Assembly: GCA_030789695.1 (NCBI GenBank)
Contig: CM061132.1
Span: forward strand, 153,370,817 to 153,434,816
Direction of reading: 5' to 3'
DNA from: Scilla litardierei
Taxonomy: Eukaryota > Streptophyta > Magnoliopsida > Asparagales > Asparagaceae
Length of the DNA: 64,000 nucleotides
Made by a program: the position numbers and the translations under genes. Shown one piece after another: positions 35,472 through 47,394 of the stretch; the first letter of the stretch is position 1; each line of letters starts with the position of its first letter. A model generated the notes under the pieces. The model searched no databases, was not told the origin of the DNA, and saw only the letters and a program-made list of their open reading frames with translations.

Positions 35472-36541
35472 CTTACCTTGGAGGATGTGGATGCCATGAA
35501 GCACATGTGTGCTGTTTCTCTTCTTTCATCGTTATCTTCTTCTGAGGATTCATCGGATGAGGAATCGTCGCTCTGGTCGAAGGCTGTGTAAGCTTCCTTC
35601 TTTGGTCGTCGGAATTTGTTTCTTCCATTGTTTCGCTTTTCATTATTGTCTATGTTCTTCCCACAATCTCTGGAATCACGATTGTTTCTCTCCAATGGAC
35701 AGTCTCTCTTGACGTGCCCTGGTTTATTGCAACCAAAATAAATAATACCGTTAGTGGGTCTAAAAGATCGTTTTCCATACTTACTTGTGATGAACTCTTT
35801 AAAGTTCTTTGAGATGAACGCGATATGGTCTTCTTTGTCTGTGTAATCAGAATCTTCCTCTTGGGCTTTGAACGCGAGATTCTTCTTCTTTGGTTTTTCT
35901 TCGATCTTCTTGTCTTCTTCAAGCTCAATCTCATATGCCATGAGATTTCCCATTAGTTCTTCGATGGTGAGGTCTTTTACATTATGAGCTTCTCGAATAG
36001 CAGTTGTCTTTCCCTTCCACTCGGGTCGAAGGGATCTTAGTATCTTCATTACCTGCTCATATTCGGAAAGTTTCTTTCCTAATCCTGCGAGCTCATTTGT
36101 AATATTAGTAAAACGAGTATTCACATCGGTGATACTATCTCCTTCTTCCATTTTAAAAGATTCGAATTTTGAATGCAAAACATTTATGCGGGATTCTTTT
36201 ACCTTTTCGGTTCCTTCGTGACTTACCTGAAGAGTATGCCATATTTGGTGTGATGTCTCACATTGGGAGACTCGATTGAACTCATTTCCTGTAACGGCAC
36301 AAAATAGTGCATTCATTGCTTTTGCATTGAGATTAGCTCTCTTCTTGTCGTCGACAGACCATTTCCCAAACTCAACATCGGTAGGTGCGATGTACGGGAC
36401 TTTAGTAACGGTCCAAGCTTCAATGTCTAATGACTCTAGGTGAGTCTTCATTCGGATCTTCCAGCTAGCGTAGTTGGTTCCGTTGAACAGTGGTGGTCGC
36501 ATGGTATTCAGTTCTTCCGAGTGAAAGGATGTTGACGCCAT
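35472..36541 (-). pseudogene. gag: SIRE-like Copia Gag, N-terminal part (split by insertion)
   Basis: Begins at ATG 36541 (MASTSFHSEELN), just inside the primer site. The PPLFNGTNYASWKIRMKTHL block is typical of Copia gags (DUF4219/UBN2 type). It continues with IWHTLQVSHEGTEKVKESR, a FESFKMEEGDSI segment and IEELMGNLMAYE. It ends with a zinc knuckle in which the first Cys of the CCHC pattern is FGCNKPGHVKRDC. A Ser/Asp/Glu-rich tail leads to HMCFMA, where the Athila-like element is inserted. Before that insertion the frame continued into 24848. Gag would form the particle; no pol is present to act in it. Apart from the insertion the frame is clean. Confidence 0.87.
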
Positions 36542-36556
36542 CACCTTTGTAGCCTT

Positions 36557-36569
36557 GCTCTGATACCAA
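36557..36569 (-). other. Primer-binding site, initiator-Met tRNA
   Basis: The minus strand reads TTGGTATCAGAGC one base from the LTR end (GGATCCAACA). This is the standard initiator-Met complement used by Copia elements. Confidence 0.93.
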
Positions 36570-36570
36570 G

Positions 36571-38248
36571 TGTTGGATCCTGTGGATGGCAAACAACACT
36601 AGAAGGGGGTTGAATAGTGTTGTGCAAATAGTAAACTTTTTCGATTGTTAATAAACGTCCTTCTAATGTTGCCTAAGAAACCAAGTAGAGCGATCTACGC
36701 TTGGTTCTTAATCAACAAAATAATCTTAAAATACACAGAGTAATTTCACAGCAGTTAGTCGACTCCCTATGAACAGTAGTCGACTCCCAGAGTATTTATA
36801 AGCACAGATAAGATTGCAAGTGATACAAATATTATATTCACAGCAGATAAAAGTAAGTTGATCTTTGCAATAGATGAACAACAATTAGCAAATAATAAAG
36901 TAAGAGCAAAGATAAACAAACACAGATAAGCAATCGCAGACACAAGGATTTTTATCCTGGTTCCCCACAGCTTTTGGGTACGTCCAGTCCCCGACCAATC
37001 CGGTACGAGATTTTTCACTATCTGCCTTGGTAAATACAAGTACCTAACTCAACTCGTTAGGATTTCCAACGACCTAGTCTTGACCAGGATTTCCAACTGG
37101 CAACACCTAGACTTGTCTAGTGTTCCAACAACAACACAATAAAATTGATATCCAATTCACCACAATAAATTGGTGGAGATTGGTTTTACACCCAGATTCT
37201 ATAGCCAAACAATGATAGACAAAATTGTGTGTAGTGGCTTGATAGAATGAGATTCTAGATCACACAAAGATACGAATGAATTCTTTGTGATCTAGATCTA
37301 ATGTTTTTCAAAAATCCTTTAAACAGAAAATCAAGAGAAAAGTAATACAGATTTGAAAAAAAGTTAGCCAATAAAACGAGAATATGATCTTTAAAAATAA
37401 TAACAGAATTTTGCAAGATCACAAAATAGAATTGGCTAGAGAAAGAATGAGAGCTTAGAACTTTAGAGCGTTTGCACGAGAGATTTTGAATTCGATAGTT
37501 GTTGTATTTTTCTCAATGAAAACAGTCCTCTATTTATAGGACAAAACTGAGAATTCGAATTTCAAAAATACTTTGACTTTTGTCCCAAAAATTATGGAGA
37601 AAATCGCTCAACGATATTTCAAAATTCAAGTCAAAACGTCAAAATTTTACAGCTGGTAGTCGACTCCCTAGGAGTGGTAGTCGACTCCCAGTGTGTTTCA
37701 GGAAATCTTGATTCTCAGCTGGTAGTCGACTCCATACCTTTGGTAGTCGACTCCCAGAGGAGTTTTTCCTGCGACACAGCTAGTCAGACAGGTAGCTAAC
37801 TCCAGGGTGTGTGGAGTTTCACTACGGAATTTATAAGATGACTAGAGAGAGCTCTCAAAAACATTTTTGAAGATGTTTTAAAAAGATATTCAAAAAACAT
37901 TTTCAAATTGTTTGTGTGTGTGTATTTGTCTATATGATTTGGCTTTAACAATACCCTAAAAAGACACAACACACTCACTATAGACTTAGGACACGTCTTC
38001 GGAAGTTTTGATCAGTTTGATGAAGTAGATGTGAGCTTCACTTGAGCTTCTTGTTCTATTTGAGCTTTGAACTTCATTATTTGATCTCAGCCACATTCGT
38101 CCTTATCTTTGAGCGTAGATTGCGCTTCTTTGAGTATGAGTAAAGCTTCGCATATCCTGCACACTTAATTGTAGTGTAGTTAGTACACTAAGTTTCATTT
38201 GGTGTGCTCATCATCAAAATTACTTGGGGTGGAATTCAATTTCCATCA
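36571..38248 (-). repeat. 5' LTR of the SIRE-like element
   Basis: Near-identical to 20278-21956, with about one difference per hundred bases by eye. It carries the same paired TAGTCGACTCCC motifs (about 36757-36788, 37657-37693, 37723-37760). Confidence 0.95.
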
Positions 38249-38869
38249 CATATCACCATACACAAGACAGTGAGCATATAGAGTCTGAAAGACAGACCCA
38301 AGGGCAGGAAAAATATCAGATTCATATGGATAGCAATTGAAACATGCACATATCACCATGCAAAAAACCATAACCGAGTATATACAATTAGTAGCCCTCA
38401 TAATTGTAGTTAATCACTTCCCAATTTTGGTTGCTGGCGGTGGCTCAATTTTTATATACTGTCTACATGCATGCACTTCACAAACGACAAATCTTACCTC
38501 AGAAACAGTGAGCATATAGGGTATGGCACACAGCCACAAGGGAACAAAAAACATCAGATTCATATGGAATTCATATAAAGACATGTATGATACAGATAAT
38601 AAAAATGAACCAACCAGCCAACCTTCCAAGAAAATGGGAGTAGAATGACAAACGGTCATATGTGAACACCCTTCATCATTGGGCATGAAGTAAACAAATC
38701 GGTGAGCCTATATGGTATTGCTCACAGCACCAAGGGCACAAAAAAGACCAGATTCATATTGATGTCAAATGAAACATGCACATATCACCATGCACAAGAC
38801 AGTGAGCATGTAGAGTCTGTCTGACAGACACATGCCCAGCAAAAACACATCAGAATCATATGAAAATCA
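38249..38869. repeat. Diverged PIF 100-bp repeat copies
   Basis: Continues the transposon after the SIRE-like insertion. Imperfect units and a segment (about 38360-38660) that is near-duplicate of 19740-20060 on the other side of the insertion, including TAGCCCTCA and AACCAACCAGCCAACCTTCC. The duplication is therefore older than the SIRE insertion. Confidence 0.75.
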
Positions 38870-40080
38870 ATTGAAACATGCACATATAGAGTCTGTCACA
38901 AAACAGGGAGCATATAGAGTATGGCAGCCAGAACCAAGGGGAGAAAAAATATCAGATTCATATGGAAAGCAATTGAAACAAGCACATATCACCATACACA
39001 AAACAACGAGCATATAGAGTCTTGCAGCCAGAACCAAGGGGATAAAAAATATCAGATTCATATGGAAAGCAATTGAAACAAGCACATATCACCATGCACA
39101 AAACAGGGAGCATATAGAGTCTGGCAGCCAGAACCAAGGGGAGAAAAAATATTAGATTCATATGGAAAGCAATTGAAACAAGCACATATCACCATGCACA
39201 AAACAAGGAGCATATAGAGTCTGGCAGCCAGAACCAAGGGGAGAAAAAATATCAGTCATATGGAAAGCAATTGAAACAAGCACATATCACCATGCACAAA
39301 ACATGGAGCATATAGAGTATGGCAGCGAGAACCAAGGGGAGAAAAATATCAGATTCATATGGAAAGAAATTGAAACAAGCACATATCACCATGCACAAAA
39401 CAGGGAGCATATAGAGTCTGGCAGCCAGAACCAAGGGGAGAAAAAATATCAGATTCATATGGAAAGCAATGAAACATGCACATATCACCATGCACAAAAC
39501 AGGGAGCATATAGAGTCTTGCAGCCAGAACCAAGGGGAGAAAAAATATCAGATTCATATGGAAAGCAATTGAAACATGCACATATCACCATGCACAAAAC
39601 AGGGAGCATATAGAGTATGGCAGCCAGAACCAAGGGGAGAAAAAATATCAGATTCATATGGAAAGCAATTGAAACAAGCACATATCACCATGCACAAAAC
39701 AAGGAGCATATAGAGTATGGCAGCCAGAACCAAGGGGAGAAAAAATATCAGATTCATATGGAAAGCAATTGAAACATGCACATATCACCATGCACAAAAC
39801 AGAGAGCATATAGAGTCTGGCAGCCAGAACCAAAGGGAGAAAAAATATCAGATTCATATGGAAAGCAATTGAAACATGCACATATCACCATGCACAAAAC
39901 AGGGAGCATATAGAGTATGGCAGCCAGAACCAAAGGGAGAAAAAATATCAGATTCATATGGAAAGCAATTGAAACATGCACATATCACCATGCACAAAAC
40001 AGGGAGCATATAGAGTCTGGCAGCCAGAACCAAGGGGAGAAAAAATATCAGATTCATAAGGATATCAAATGAAACCAGCA
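38870..40080. repeat. Tandem array of a 100-bp unit
   Basis: About 11-12 consecutive units of 98-100 bp with the order GAAACATGCACATATCACCA, CAAAACAGGGAGCATATAGA, CAGCCAGAACCAAGGGGAGA, CAGATTCATATGGAAAGC. Unit boundaries are at about 38981, 39081, 39181, 39281, 39379, 39479, 39579, 39679, 39779, 39879 and 39979. Homogeneity is highest in the middle. The overlapping minus-strand frames of about 75 codons are echoes of the repeat, not genes. Confidence 0.95.
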
Positions 40081-40367
40081 TTCCTCACCATGCACATATC
40101 ACCATGAGCATTTAGAGTCTGTCATAAAGACCCAATGGCCGAAAAAAACCAGGTTCATATGTATATCAGTGGTAACAAGCTCATATCTCCATGCACAAAA
40201 CAGTGAGCATTTAGGGTATTGCAAACATCCAGTAGGGCATACAACAACATGGAATCATATAGTATATGTCAAACAGACCCACGCACAAAAAGTATTGTAC
40301 CTAGTCATACTACATTAGCTACATAATACAAAAAGCACCATTGTCTTCAGCACCCAAAAGGTATCCA

Positions 40368-41564
40368 TTAGTTAATACTCTCATTACCCCACCCTTCATC
40401 TTCGTAGCCGTCATTAGGCTTCTTCTCAATCTCCACGATGATGAGCTTTATCTTCATATCCATGGCCGCCGGAGGCATCCCAAGAAACTTCCGACCCCTT
40501 GGCTCTACATCGGCGAGATGGTCGTACACCTTAGCCAACATCTCCGATGGATACTCGGTGTGGGAAAAAATACACGCACCCAAATCCTTTTGCCATGAGT
40601 TCTTTAAAGCGTCAGCGACATGGTCAACGGCCATACCTACTCTGTCCACTGATTTAACCATTTTCTCCATAATGTCATAAACATCAGGTAGGCGTTGTCG
40701 ACGGGTTGTCTTCTTCCCTACAGATGGATGTGTACGAGGGGAAGGCCTCGGTGGAGTAGATACCGCCGATGAACCCGGGGGGATATACGGGGGAACCTCA
40801 TCGGCCGTTGAATCATGCTCTTGATGATAATTCGCTTCTTGATCCCCTTCACCATCCGGGTATGGCCCTCCAAAGTTTTGGAAAACATTCTTCCTATGTT
40901 CCCCCTTGCCGCATCATCTCCAACGATTTTTCATAGGTTCTCAAGCCCCGGAAGGGGGTGATTCACATATTGAATCTTTTTAGGATTGGCGTGCATACAC
41001 ATTGGCGCATTTTATTGTACGGTATGTAAAATACATATAAAGACAATGTCGACTTATGTATAATATTGGATTTCATACCGTTGCCCACGGGCCATCAGAT
41101 TCCGGCGCCAATGTAATCGTCTTGGTATCATCACACCATCCCACGCCACTAATGGCCAAGCATTCCTTCACTTCGGTGAGACGAGTACGGAGGGTTTTAT
41201 AGTGGTTCTTGACATTTAGCCCGGTATATGTCGTTTGGAATATTGCATTGATGTAGGCCGCTGCGGAGTTGAAGGCAGTAAGTTTGAACGACTTATCGCC
41301 TTTATTTCCTTCATCTACTTGCTCCGCAAGGTAAGGGATAAGTTCCAAATCATGCTCCCATGGCCACACATTGTTCACAGGGGCCTTCGACTTTTTCCTT
41401 GGGCTTTCCACCGAAGGCTCCTCCGAATCATCACGGCGACTCGACTTCCTCGATGAGTCACTTCCCCTCCTCATCGTGTCATTCCCGCTGGTCGATGAAG
41501 TCATGTGGATACCCATAGGGGGAGACGAGGTAAAATACTGTGGGTTTCCCATTCCTTCCCCCAT
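40368..41564 (-). pseudogene. PIF/Harbinger ORF1: Myb/SANT-like DNA-binding protein
   Basis: Exon 1 (41564-41079) begins at ATG with a Ser/Arg-rich region and then the Myb/SANT-like domain: WPWEHDLELIPYLAEQVDEG, GNKGDKSFK, TYTGLNVKNHYKTLRTRL, SGVGWCDDTKTI, GPWATV. A GT donor follows (GTATGAAATC). The second exon (about 40990-40368) carries the family's C-terminal half: NPKKIQYV..PLPGLENL, then NFGGPYPDGEGDQ, and the terminal DIMEKMVKSVDRVGMAVDHV-like coiled segment. Damage: a stop in the PLPGLENL segment and a frameshift between it and the GGPYPDG segment (about 40880-40930). In this superfamily the protein binds the TIRs and helps the transposase enter the nucleus and act. Related host proteins are the L10-interacting Myb-like family. 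Confidence 0.8.
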
Positions 41565-42020
41565 CTCCCCCCTTGTAGCATATGCATGTATCCAGGGGGA
41601 GAAGGAATTTGCATTGGCATGCTATATTGCGGGTAGTTTTGATAGGGCATACTTGTCCCTCCACCTTGCAAGCTTTGCGGTGTGTAGTGGAAGTCTCCCA
41701 CCCTACGCGCCATCGGTCGCAACGGCGTATTCTCACTCCAACTTTGGTTCGGATTTGTCCGGTCATTCATACGCCCTTGGTTCGGATTCCCAGATATGAC
41801 TACAATAATAGAGCAAATGCAAATATCAAACGCGAAATGAAAATTTAAGCTTCAATTGGTGACATGATAGGAAAACGTCGTTGCATGCCATACCCATAAA
41901 TAACACATAAAGTGGTATTGAGGCCACATACATACACGTCATACGCATAAATAAAACATAAAGTGTTATTGAGTCCACATCCTTGCATGCCATACCCATA
42001 AATAAAACATAACAAACACC

Positions 42021-43442
42021 TCACATGACATGTTCACTTGTGTTCCCATTATTATGAATTTTACAATAGTCAACCCACATATCCCATGCAATTATATCCC
42101 TCCACATTTTCCATTGGTCCCTTTGTTGGGTTTGTTCACGTATTGGCAACTGTTGTGACATATCCATACTCGAAGCATCTTGCTCATTGATAACATCACC
42201 GTCTTCCTCGATCACAACACCATCATCAAGGAGATGAGGGTCATCCGGATCTTATATCTGGATATAATTATGCAAAATCGTGCAAGCAAGGACTGTGTCA
42301 ACCTGGCTTGGGAAGGGATAGTGGGGCTTGGATGTCAAGATCTTGAACTTGTTCTTCAGGATACCAAAGGTAGACTCGATCTTCGTCGTTAAGGAAGAAT
42401 GGTGCAGGTTGAAAAGTTCTTTGCGATTTCACGGAACTCGATCGGTATGGTCCTTCAAATGGTATCTAACGCCCCTGAACAGAGATATGAAACCCGGCAT
42501 GGTAGTATAACCCGCATCACACAGGTAATATTTTCCTACACACATAAACGTACACCAACTATACCAACAAACGACCACTTTAATATTCGAATATATAATG
42601 TAGGTTTATGTATGCCTATTACCTTCATAAACTCTCAACCCATGGGGGGTGGTAATGACAAGGCATCTTTAAGGACATTAAAATCATTTGCGGATCCTTC
42701 TCACCCAGCCATGACGTATGTGAATCTTTTGTTTGGTGTTACAGCCGCAAGGACATTTTGTGTCACCCCCTTACGACCTCTAAAACGGGGTGCGAGATGT
42801 GCTGGGAGCATGCATAGATGTGTGTCCCATCGATGAGCCCTATGTAATCCTACATCGTATTTAAGCAGGCAAATGTTACATTTACATTCACGAAATAAAG
42901 TCTTAAGGGCCCTATACACGCATACACACATACCTTGAAATATGGAAACCACTTTGGATTATTGGAAACCTTGGGAGGAGTCTCATTTGGTGCTTGCTTC
43001 ATGAACATATCCCTCAAGGCACACACTGCTTGCATTACTTGGTTGAAGTAACGACTGACTGTAGACCCGGATCGGATGAAATCAATTTGCATGACTCTAT
43101 TCTTTGACTTGTGACCTACGATATGAAGGAACATTGCCAACTGCTCCTCTATGGACACATTAACAGTGTCTTTGAGAATATTCATATCCCTGATTAATGC
43201 TGCCAGGTTAATGAATGAAGCGGTCCTCATTCGTAAGTAGTGCAAACAACTACTCTCACTCCCATGAAGGATTCTACACATATGCGATTTCCTATGCAGA
43301 TCACGCATAACCGAAGGCTCCCTAGGGACTCGCGTACCCATAGCATCATCGTAGTATAGGAGAAATTGTATGACAAAAAAACGACCGTCGCCGCGGCCGC
43401 GCAACATGTTTCAACAGCCACTATTTCATCATTGTGATCCAT
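42021..43442 (-). pseudogene. PIF/Harbinger DDE transposase, inactivated
   Basis: Starts at ATG 43442. The N-terminal helix-rich region reads SCLHYLRMRTASFINLAALI, VSIEEQLAMFLHIVGHKSKN and GSTVSRYF, typical of plant PIF transposases. An intron (donor GTATGTG at about 42895, acceptor at about 42846) precedes the catalytic core: IDGTHI (first Asp), then PAHLAPRFRGRKGVTQNVLA, and after a second intron GKYYLCDAGYTTMPGF (second Asp), then the block holding the Glu. The C-terminus ends WVDYCKIHNNGN. Defects: a frameshift near 43400, another at about 42805-42816 after IDGTHI, and a Trp-to-stop change (TGA at 42701-42703) in the AGWEGSA motif, plus a later frame change near 42360-42420. The enzyme would cut at the TIRs; this copy cannot. 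Confidence 0.85.
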
Positions 43443-44140
43443 CTAAACAAATTTAGATTCATAAGGATATGAACTTATACACGCGAATATCACCACAACA
43501 GAACACAGTGAGCAAACAAATGAGGAAAAAATATCAGTTTCATATGGAAATCAATTGAAATAAACACTTATCACCAAAGCAAAAACAGCTCGCATTTAGG
43601 GTATGTCAAACAGGCCCAAGTCAACAAAAACTATCAGATTCATATGGAAACAAATTTGAATTATGGTCATATTAATAAGAAAAAAAAACAATGAGCATAT
43701 AGGGTATGTCGTGTTCTTTTGAGGTATTTTGAGAGGGATTCCTGCAAATTTCACTGTTGGGCGCACTGTTGGTTGAGAAATCCGACTCAAACGTGATTGG
43801 GGTGTTCTTATGGGGTATCAGTAGAAAGGGAATTGCAATCCCCGTTGGCACACGTTTTCACCATATGGATATCAATGAGTGTTCTTTTGGGGTATCAGAT
43901 TCATATGGATATCAATTGAAACATGCACATATCACCATGCACAGAAGACAATGAGCATACAGGGAAAGTCAGACAGAACCAAGGGGAGAGAAAATATCAG
44001 ATTTATTTGGAAATCAATTGAAACATGCACATATCACCCTGCACACAAGACAGGGAGCATTTAAAGTCTGTCAGATAGACCCAAGGCCATAAAAATTATC
44101 AGAATCATATGGAAATCAATTGAAATCCCCAGAAACTGAG
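43443..44140. repeat. 100-bp repeat copies with an embedded TIR-like block
   Basis: Diverged 100-bp units flank a block at about 43703-43870 that is homologous to the right terminal ~170 bases of the transposon (45540-45680) in inverted orientation. It shares TGTTCTTTTG, ATTTTGAGAGGGA and TTTCACTGTTGGGCGCACTG. It looks like a second copy of the terminus inside the element. Confidence 0.75.
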
Positions 44141-45680
44141 GCTATGTCAAAATATCTTTTTAACACTTTGACATAATATATTTACGGGCCCTCAGACATT
44201 TGGTGTAATTTATTTTCACAAAATCTTGTCGGCTTGGCGGTTGCTCCTTCAATCTATGCACCAAAACGCATAAAAACTTGATTTTTTATCCCTTGAAAAT
44301 AAACATATCACCAAAACCAAAACAGGAAGCATGTTAGCGTGTAGTTGATAATAACACACAAATCCATTTTAGGTCCAACAAAATACCAACACCCATTTTT
44401 ATATTGAAGGAACCTTCACGCCAACCGTTTTTTATCATCATATGGCTCGACGCACATAAAACATATCCATAACATTTCATACACCATGGATCATCATCCA
44501 ACAATGTCGTCCCTAACCATGATTGACTACATTGAAGCGCAACTATCCGTACTGCCCTCAGAATACCCACCAATATAATGTGTTTTGATGATTTCTTGTT
44601 ATTTATCAAGCGTACCATATCAAGAACACACCTTATCAACCACATTAAGCATGTGTCAATTTAATCTCTTTGCTTTCATCATAGGGAAAATTCTTAAATG
44701 GGTCACCATCATAAAATTGGGTCAACTTGCTAGAAATGCATTGGGTTGATGATACATGAATGCACAAAATCAACAGATTACATTTTGCATCCAGTGTGAT
44801 ACCTTGCATACCCTATGAAACTGAAATTATTGGAGCCAATGGGGCTGTTGACAGACCCTATATGCTCACTGTTTTGTGCTTGGTGATATGGGCATGTTTC
44901 AATTGATAGCCATATGAATCTGATATTTTTTCTGCCCTTAAGGTTGTTTGCCATACCCTATCTGCTCAAGCTGTTTGCCAACTTTTTATGCTTGCATCAT
45001 AGAAATTAATCTCAGCAAATGGCAACCTAGTGCATCACAGAAATTAGCCGAAAATTCATAGAATTGCTTGTAGTTATACCTCAGCAAGGATCAATCAAAG
45101 CCGAGCAGACAAAACCCCCAAAACCCACCGAGCAGACAAGATCTCAATGGCAAGGGCACTCCCGCTAGATCAGAAGCTAGGATCTGAGACGGCAGCCCTC
45201 GATTCCACGTGAAGAACCTCTTAAAACCCCTCAAATAAACTCAGCTGATTGGAGGCGGCAAGAAGAAGAAACAAAGCTCAGCAACAGCTGATCCATGGCG
45301 GCCAGGTCACCTCCGCATAGATCAAGCCATAGATCAACCGCTTGCAACCCTAGAATCCCCCATGGACCTTGCCGAAACTCTTCCCAGTCACTAGGGTTTG
45401 AGAACGGAGCAAGCGAGGCGAAACAGGAACGGCTCAGGGGAGGGGAGGTGAGCATAGGCCAGTGGGACACACACGAGGAAGAGAAAGCAGTGAAATCCCA
45501 ATGTTTTGAGGGGATTCGAAAATCGTCGGAATTGGCTGCCATCGGGGATTGAGATTCACTTTCTACAGAAACCCCAAAAGAACAAGCGACGACGTTTTGA
45601 TTCGGGTTTCTCACCCAACAGTGCGCCCAACAGTGAAAATTGCGGGATTCCCTCTCAAAATAACGCAAAAGAACAAGCCC
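44141..45680. other. Right terminal region of the PIF/Harbinger element
   Basis: No proven gene. It includes one inverted 100-bp unit (about 44850-44990). A 145-codon minus-strand frame at 45231-45668 runs from near the right TIR; it has no recognisable domain and is probably leader sequence. The right TIR is 45666-45680. Confidence 0.55.
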
Positions 45681-47394
45681 TAATAGGAAGAGTTAAAGAT
45701 TAGAATAATAGAGGGGAGACAGCCCATTGATTTAGAAAGAGAGAGGAGATAGTTTTAATAGGTTTAAAGAGAGAAAGATAACAGGTTAAAGGTTAAAGAA
45801 AGAGGGGGAGAGAGAGTTTTGAGTATTAAAATAATGTATGAGTAGGTGGAGAGTGGGTGGGGTGTTAAATATGATGTTAACCATGTAATACTAACCTGAT
45901 AATAACCTATCATTAGCCGGTATTAGGTTGTTAGTGATGGATTTAATCTCAGCTAGTTAGATTAATTCAGCATGTTATTACTTGTTTAATAATGTTAGGG
46001 TAATGATATTAGTATAAAAATAAGGTGTATCAGGTTAGTGCAACACATATAGACATCACCCTAGCCAGTGAACCCAATAAAATTAGACGAACCCGTTTTA
46101 AAGATTATTTTAATATAGTGTTTATTCACGAAAAACTAATTCGGTGATTTGTTTAACCATAACAGAGAACCGGAAGTACCAACACATAGTACCCGTCCAG
46201 ACGAACCCATGACAACCGATACCATCGGAAACAGGCAAGTGATACTTGCCAGTGTTTGTTTAGGCCACGTTTTAGGCCAAGTTGTGTAGTAGCGTAAAAG
46301 AGACTATGTGATGAAATGATAGTCGCCTAGACGCCTTATTTTGATATAGCATGTCAACAAAGCTAGATCCGACACCGTTATTAATGCTATCATTTCATGC
46401 TGTCTATCACGTTTACTTTCAATTAACGGTACACACTTTTAACTACTCATTGACATGTCATGTCATGCATCAAATTGTTCCATCGTGATTGCGTAGCACA
46501 CGCTACAATAATTGTAACTATTGAGGCTAGGCACCTGCTTTGCGGGCATAACCCTATGCCAAACCAAAAACACTTCCTGGCTCGTGATCCAGAAGCGAGC
46601 ACAACGTAATTGGGAAACCAACGCTCGATACACGTGGAGGGGAAGGGTTAAGCGACCACTCAGCGTAGAAGTGTGCCCGTACAGCCACTTCAGCTGTAAG
46701 GCGTAAACTCTGTGCACAATATGAAAGTTAGTGAAATCATGAAATAGTGTTTCGTAGTTTCTGCTACAACGTGCATGCTTGTTTCATCATGTCATTTTAA
46801 ATTGTTGCATTCTTTAAATGTCATGCCATTTCATCATATTAGAACTGCTAGTCGCTTTACTTTTATTTGATCCTTGCACAAAAGTCCTCCGTTTCCTTTG
46901 GGAGACTTTTGCTGACATGTGCCCTTTTCTCTTGGGTGTCACATGTCAGGTCCCAAGTCAGAGTTAGTTGCAGAGAACAAGCAGTACACAGACGTTGAGT
47001 TCGAGGTCTCTGTAGAAGCTGAGTTTGAGGACACTGGTGACCAGTCCTAGACTCACTTGGAGACTTCTTTTAGTTGTTGCTGTTTTAGTTGTTGCTGTTA
47101 GGTTTCGGTGCGTAGCACCTATCTCTCTGTTTATGTTCTGGCCATGTCTTAGGCCTTTTGTTCAGACTATGCACTCTTGTGACTTTTCTCTGTGATGTTG
47201 GAATACTTGTTGGATGTTGTTGGTGGATATTTCTATGTCTGCTTTTTATTTATTATTGTTGTTGTTTCGTCACATTGCAAGAATCTGCCATTGGTATCAT
47301 TCACAGACGCTTATTGGACTGCAGCTTTACAGCTCCAAGTCCGAGCGGACCTCCTCACGTCTCACCTTTCATACTTGGGGAGCGGGGTGTGACA
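45681..47394 (-). repeat. Solo LTR, right segment
   Basis: Carries the LTR start on the minus strand, TGTCACACCCCGCTCCCC at 47394. Continues the segment at 17253-18317. It includes a TTGACATGTCATGTCATGC-type block near 46450 and pyrimidine-rich stretches. Open frames here (for example 47158-47406) are unsupported. Confidence 0.8.

Larger units (their letters stand above)
20278..38248 (-). mobile_element. SIRE/Maximus-like Copia derivative without pol
   Basis: LTRs of 1.68 kb at 20278-21956 and 36571-38248 (minus-strand ends TGATGGAAATTG...GGATCCAACA), TSD CATAT at 20273-20277 and 38249-38253. An initiator-Met tRNA primer site and polypurine tract are present. Excluding the nested Athila-like element it is about 7.3 kb. 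It holds a gag gene and a second ORF but no integrase, RT or RNase H. The long gag with a C-terminal coiled coil and a WVPK-like ending, the repeated polypurine runs before the 3' LTR and the extra downstream ORF fit the SIRE/Maximus lineage. The LTRs are nearly identical, so this is a recent insertion that depended on enzymes from elsewhere. Confidence 0.88.
18318..45680 (-). mobile_element. PIF/Harbinger DNA transposon (about 9.4 kb before later insertions)
   Basis: The terminal inverted repeats are GGGCTTGTTCTTTTG at 18318 and its exact complement ending at 45680. They are flanked by the 3-bp duplication TAA (18315-18317, 45681-45683), the hallmark target of PIF/Harbinger. Both signature genes of the superfamily lie inside on the minus strand: a Myb/SANT-like DNA-binding protein (40368-41564) and a DDE transposase (42021-43442). 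A GRF zinc-finger ORF (19097-19564) and 100-bp repeats are also present. Subterminal copies of TGTTCTTTTGGGGT occur near both ends. All three genes are damaged. The SIRE-like element at 20278-38248 inserted later. Confidence 0.9.

Noticed and set aside
38870..40080. CRISPR-like array because of regular repeat spacing
   Set aside because: Whole 100-bp units are repeated without unique spacers, in a plant genome and inside a DNA transposon.
38867..40081. Many ~75-codon minus-strand ORFs with hydrophobic (MNLIFFLPLVLAA) repeats resembling a membrane protein
   Set aside because: They are readings of the 100-bp tandem unit; the unit length is not a multiple of three, so the frames break every unit and cannot form one protein.
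45231..45668. 145-codon frame at the right end of the PIF element as a captured gene
   Set aside because: No domain recognised and no partner at the other copy of the terminus beyond nucleotide similarity; kept only as a low-confidence note.
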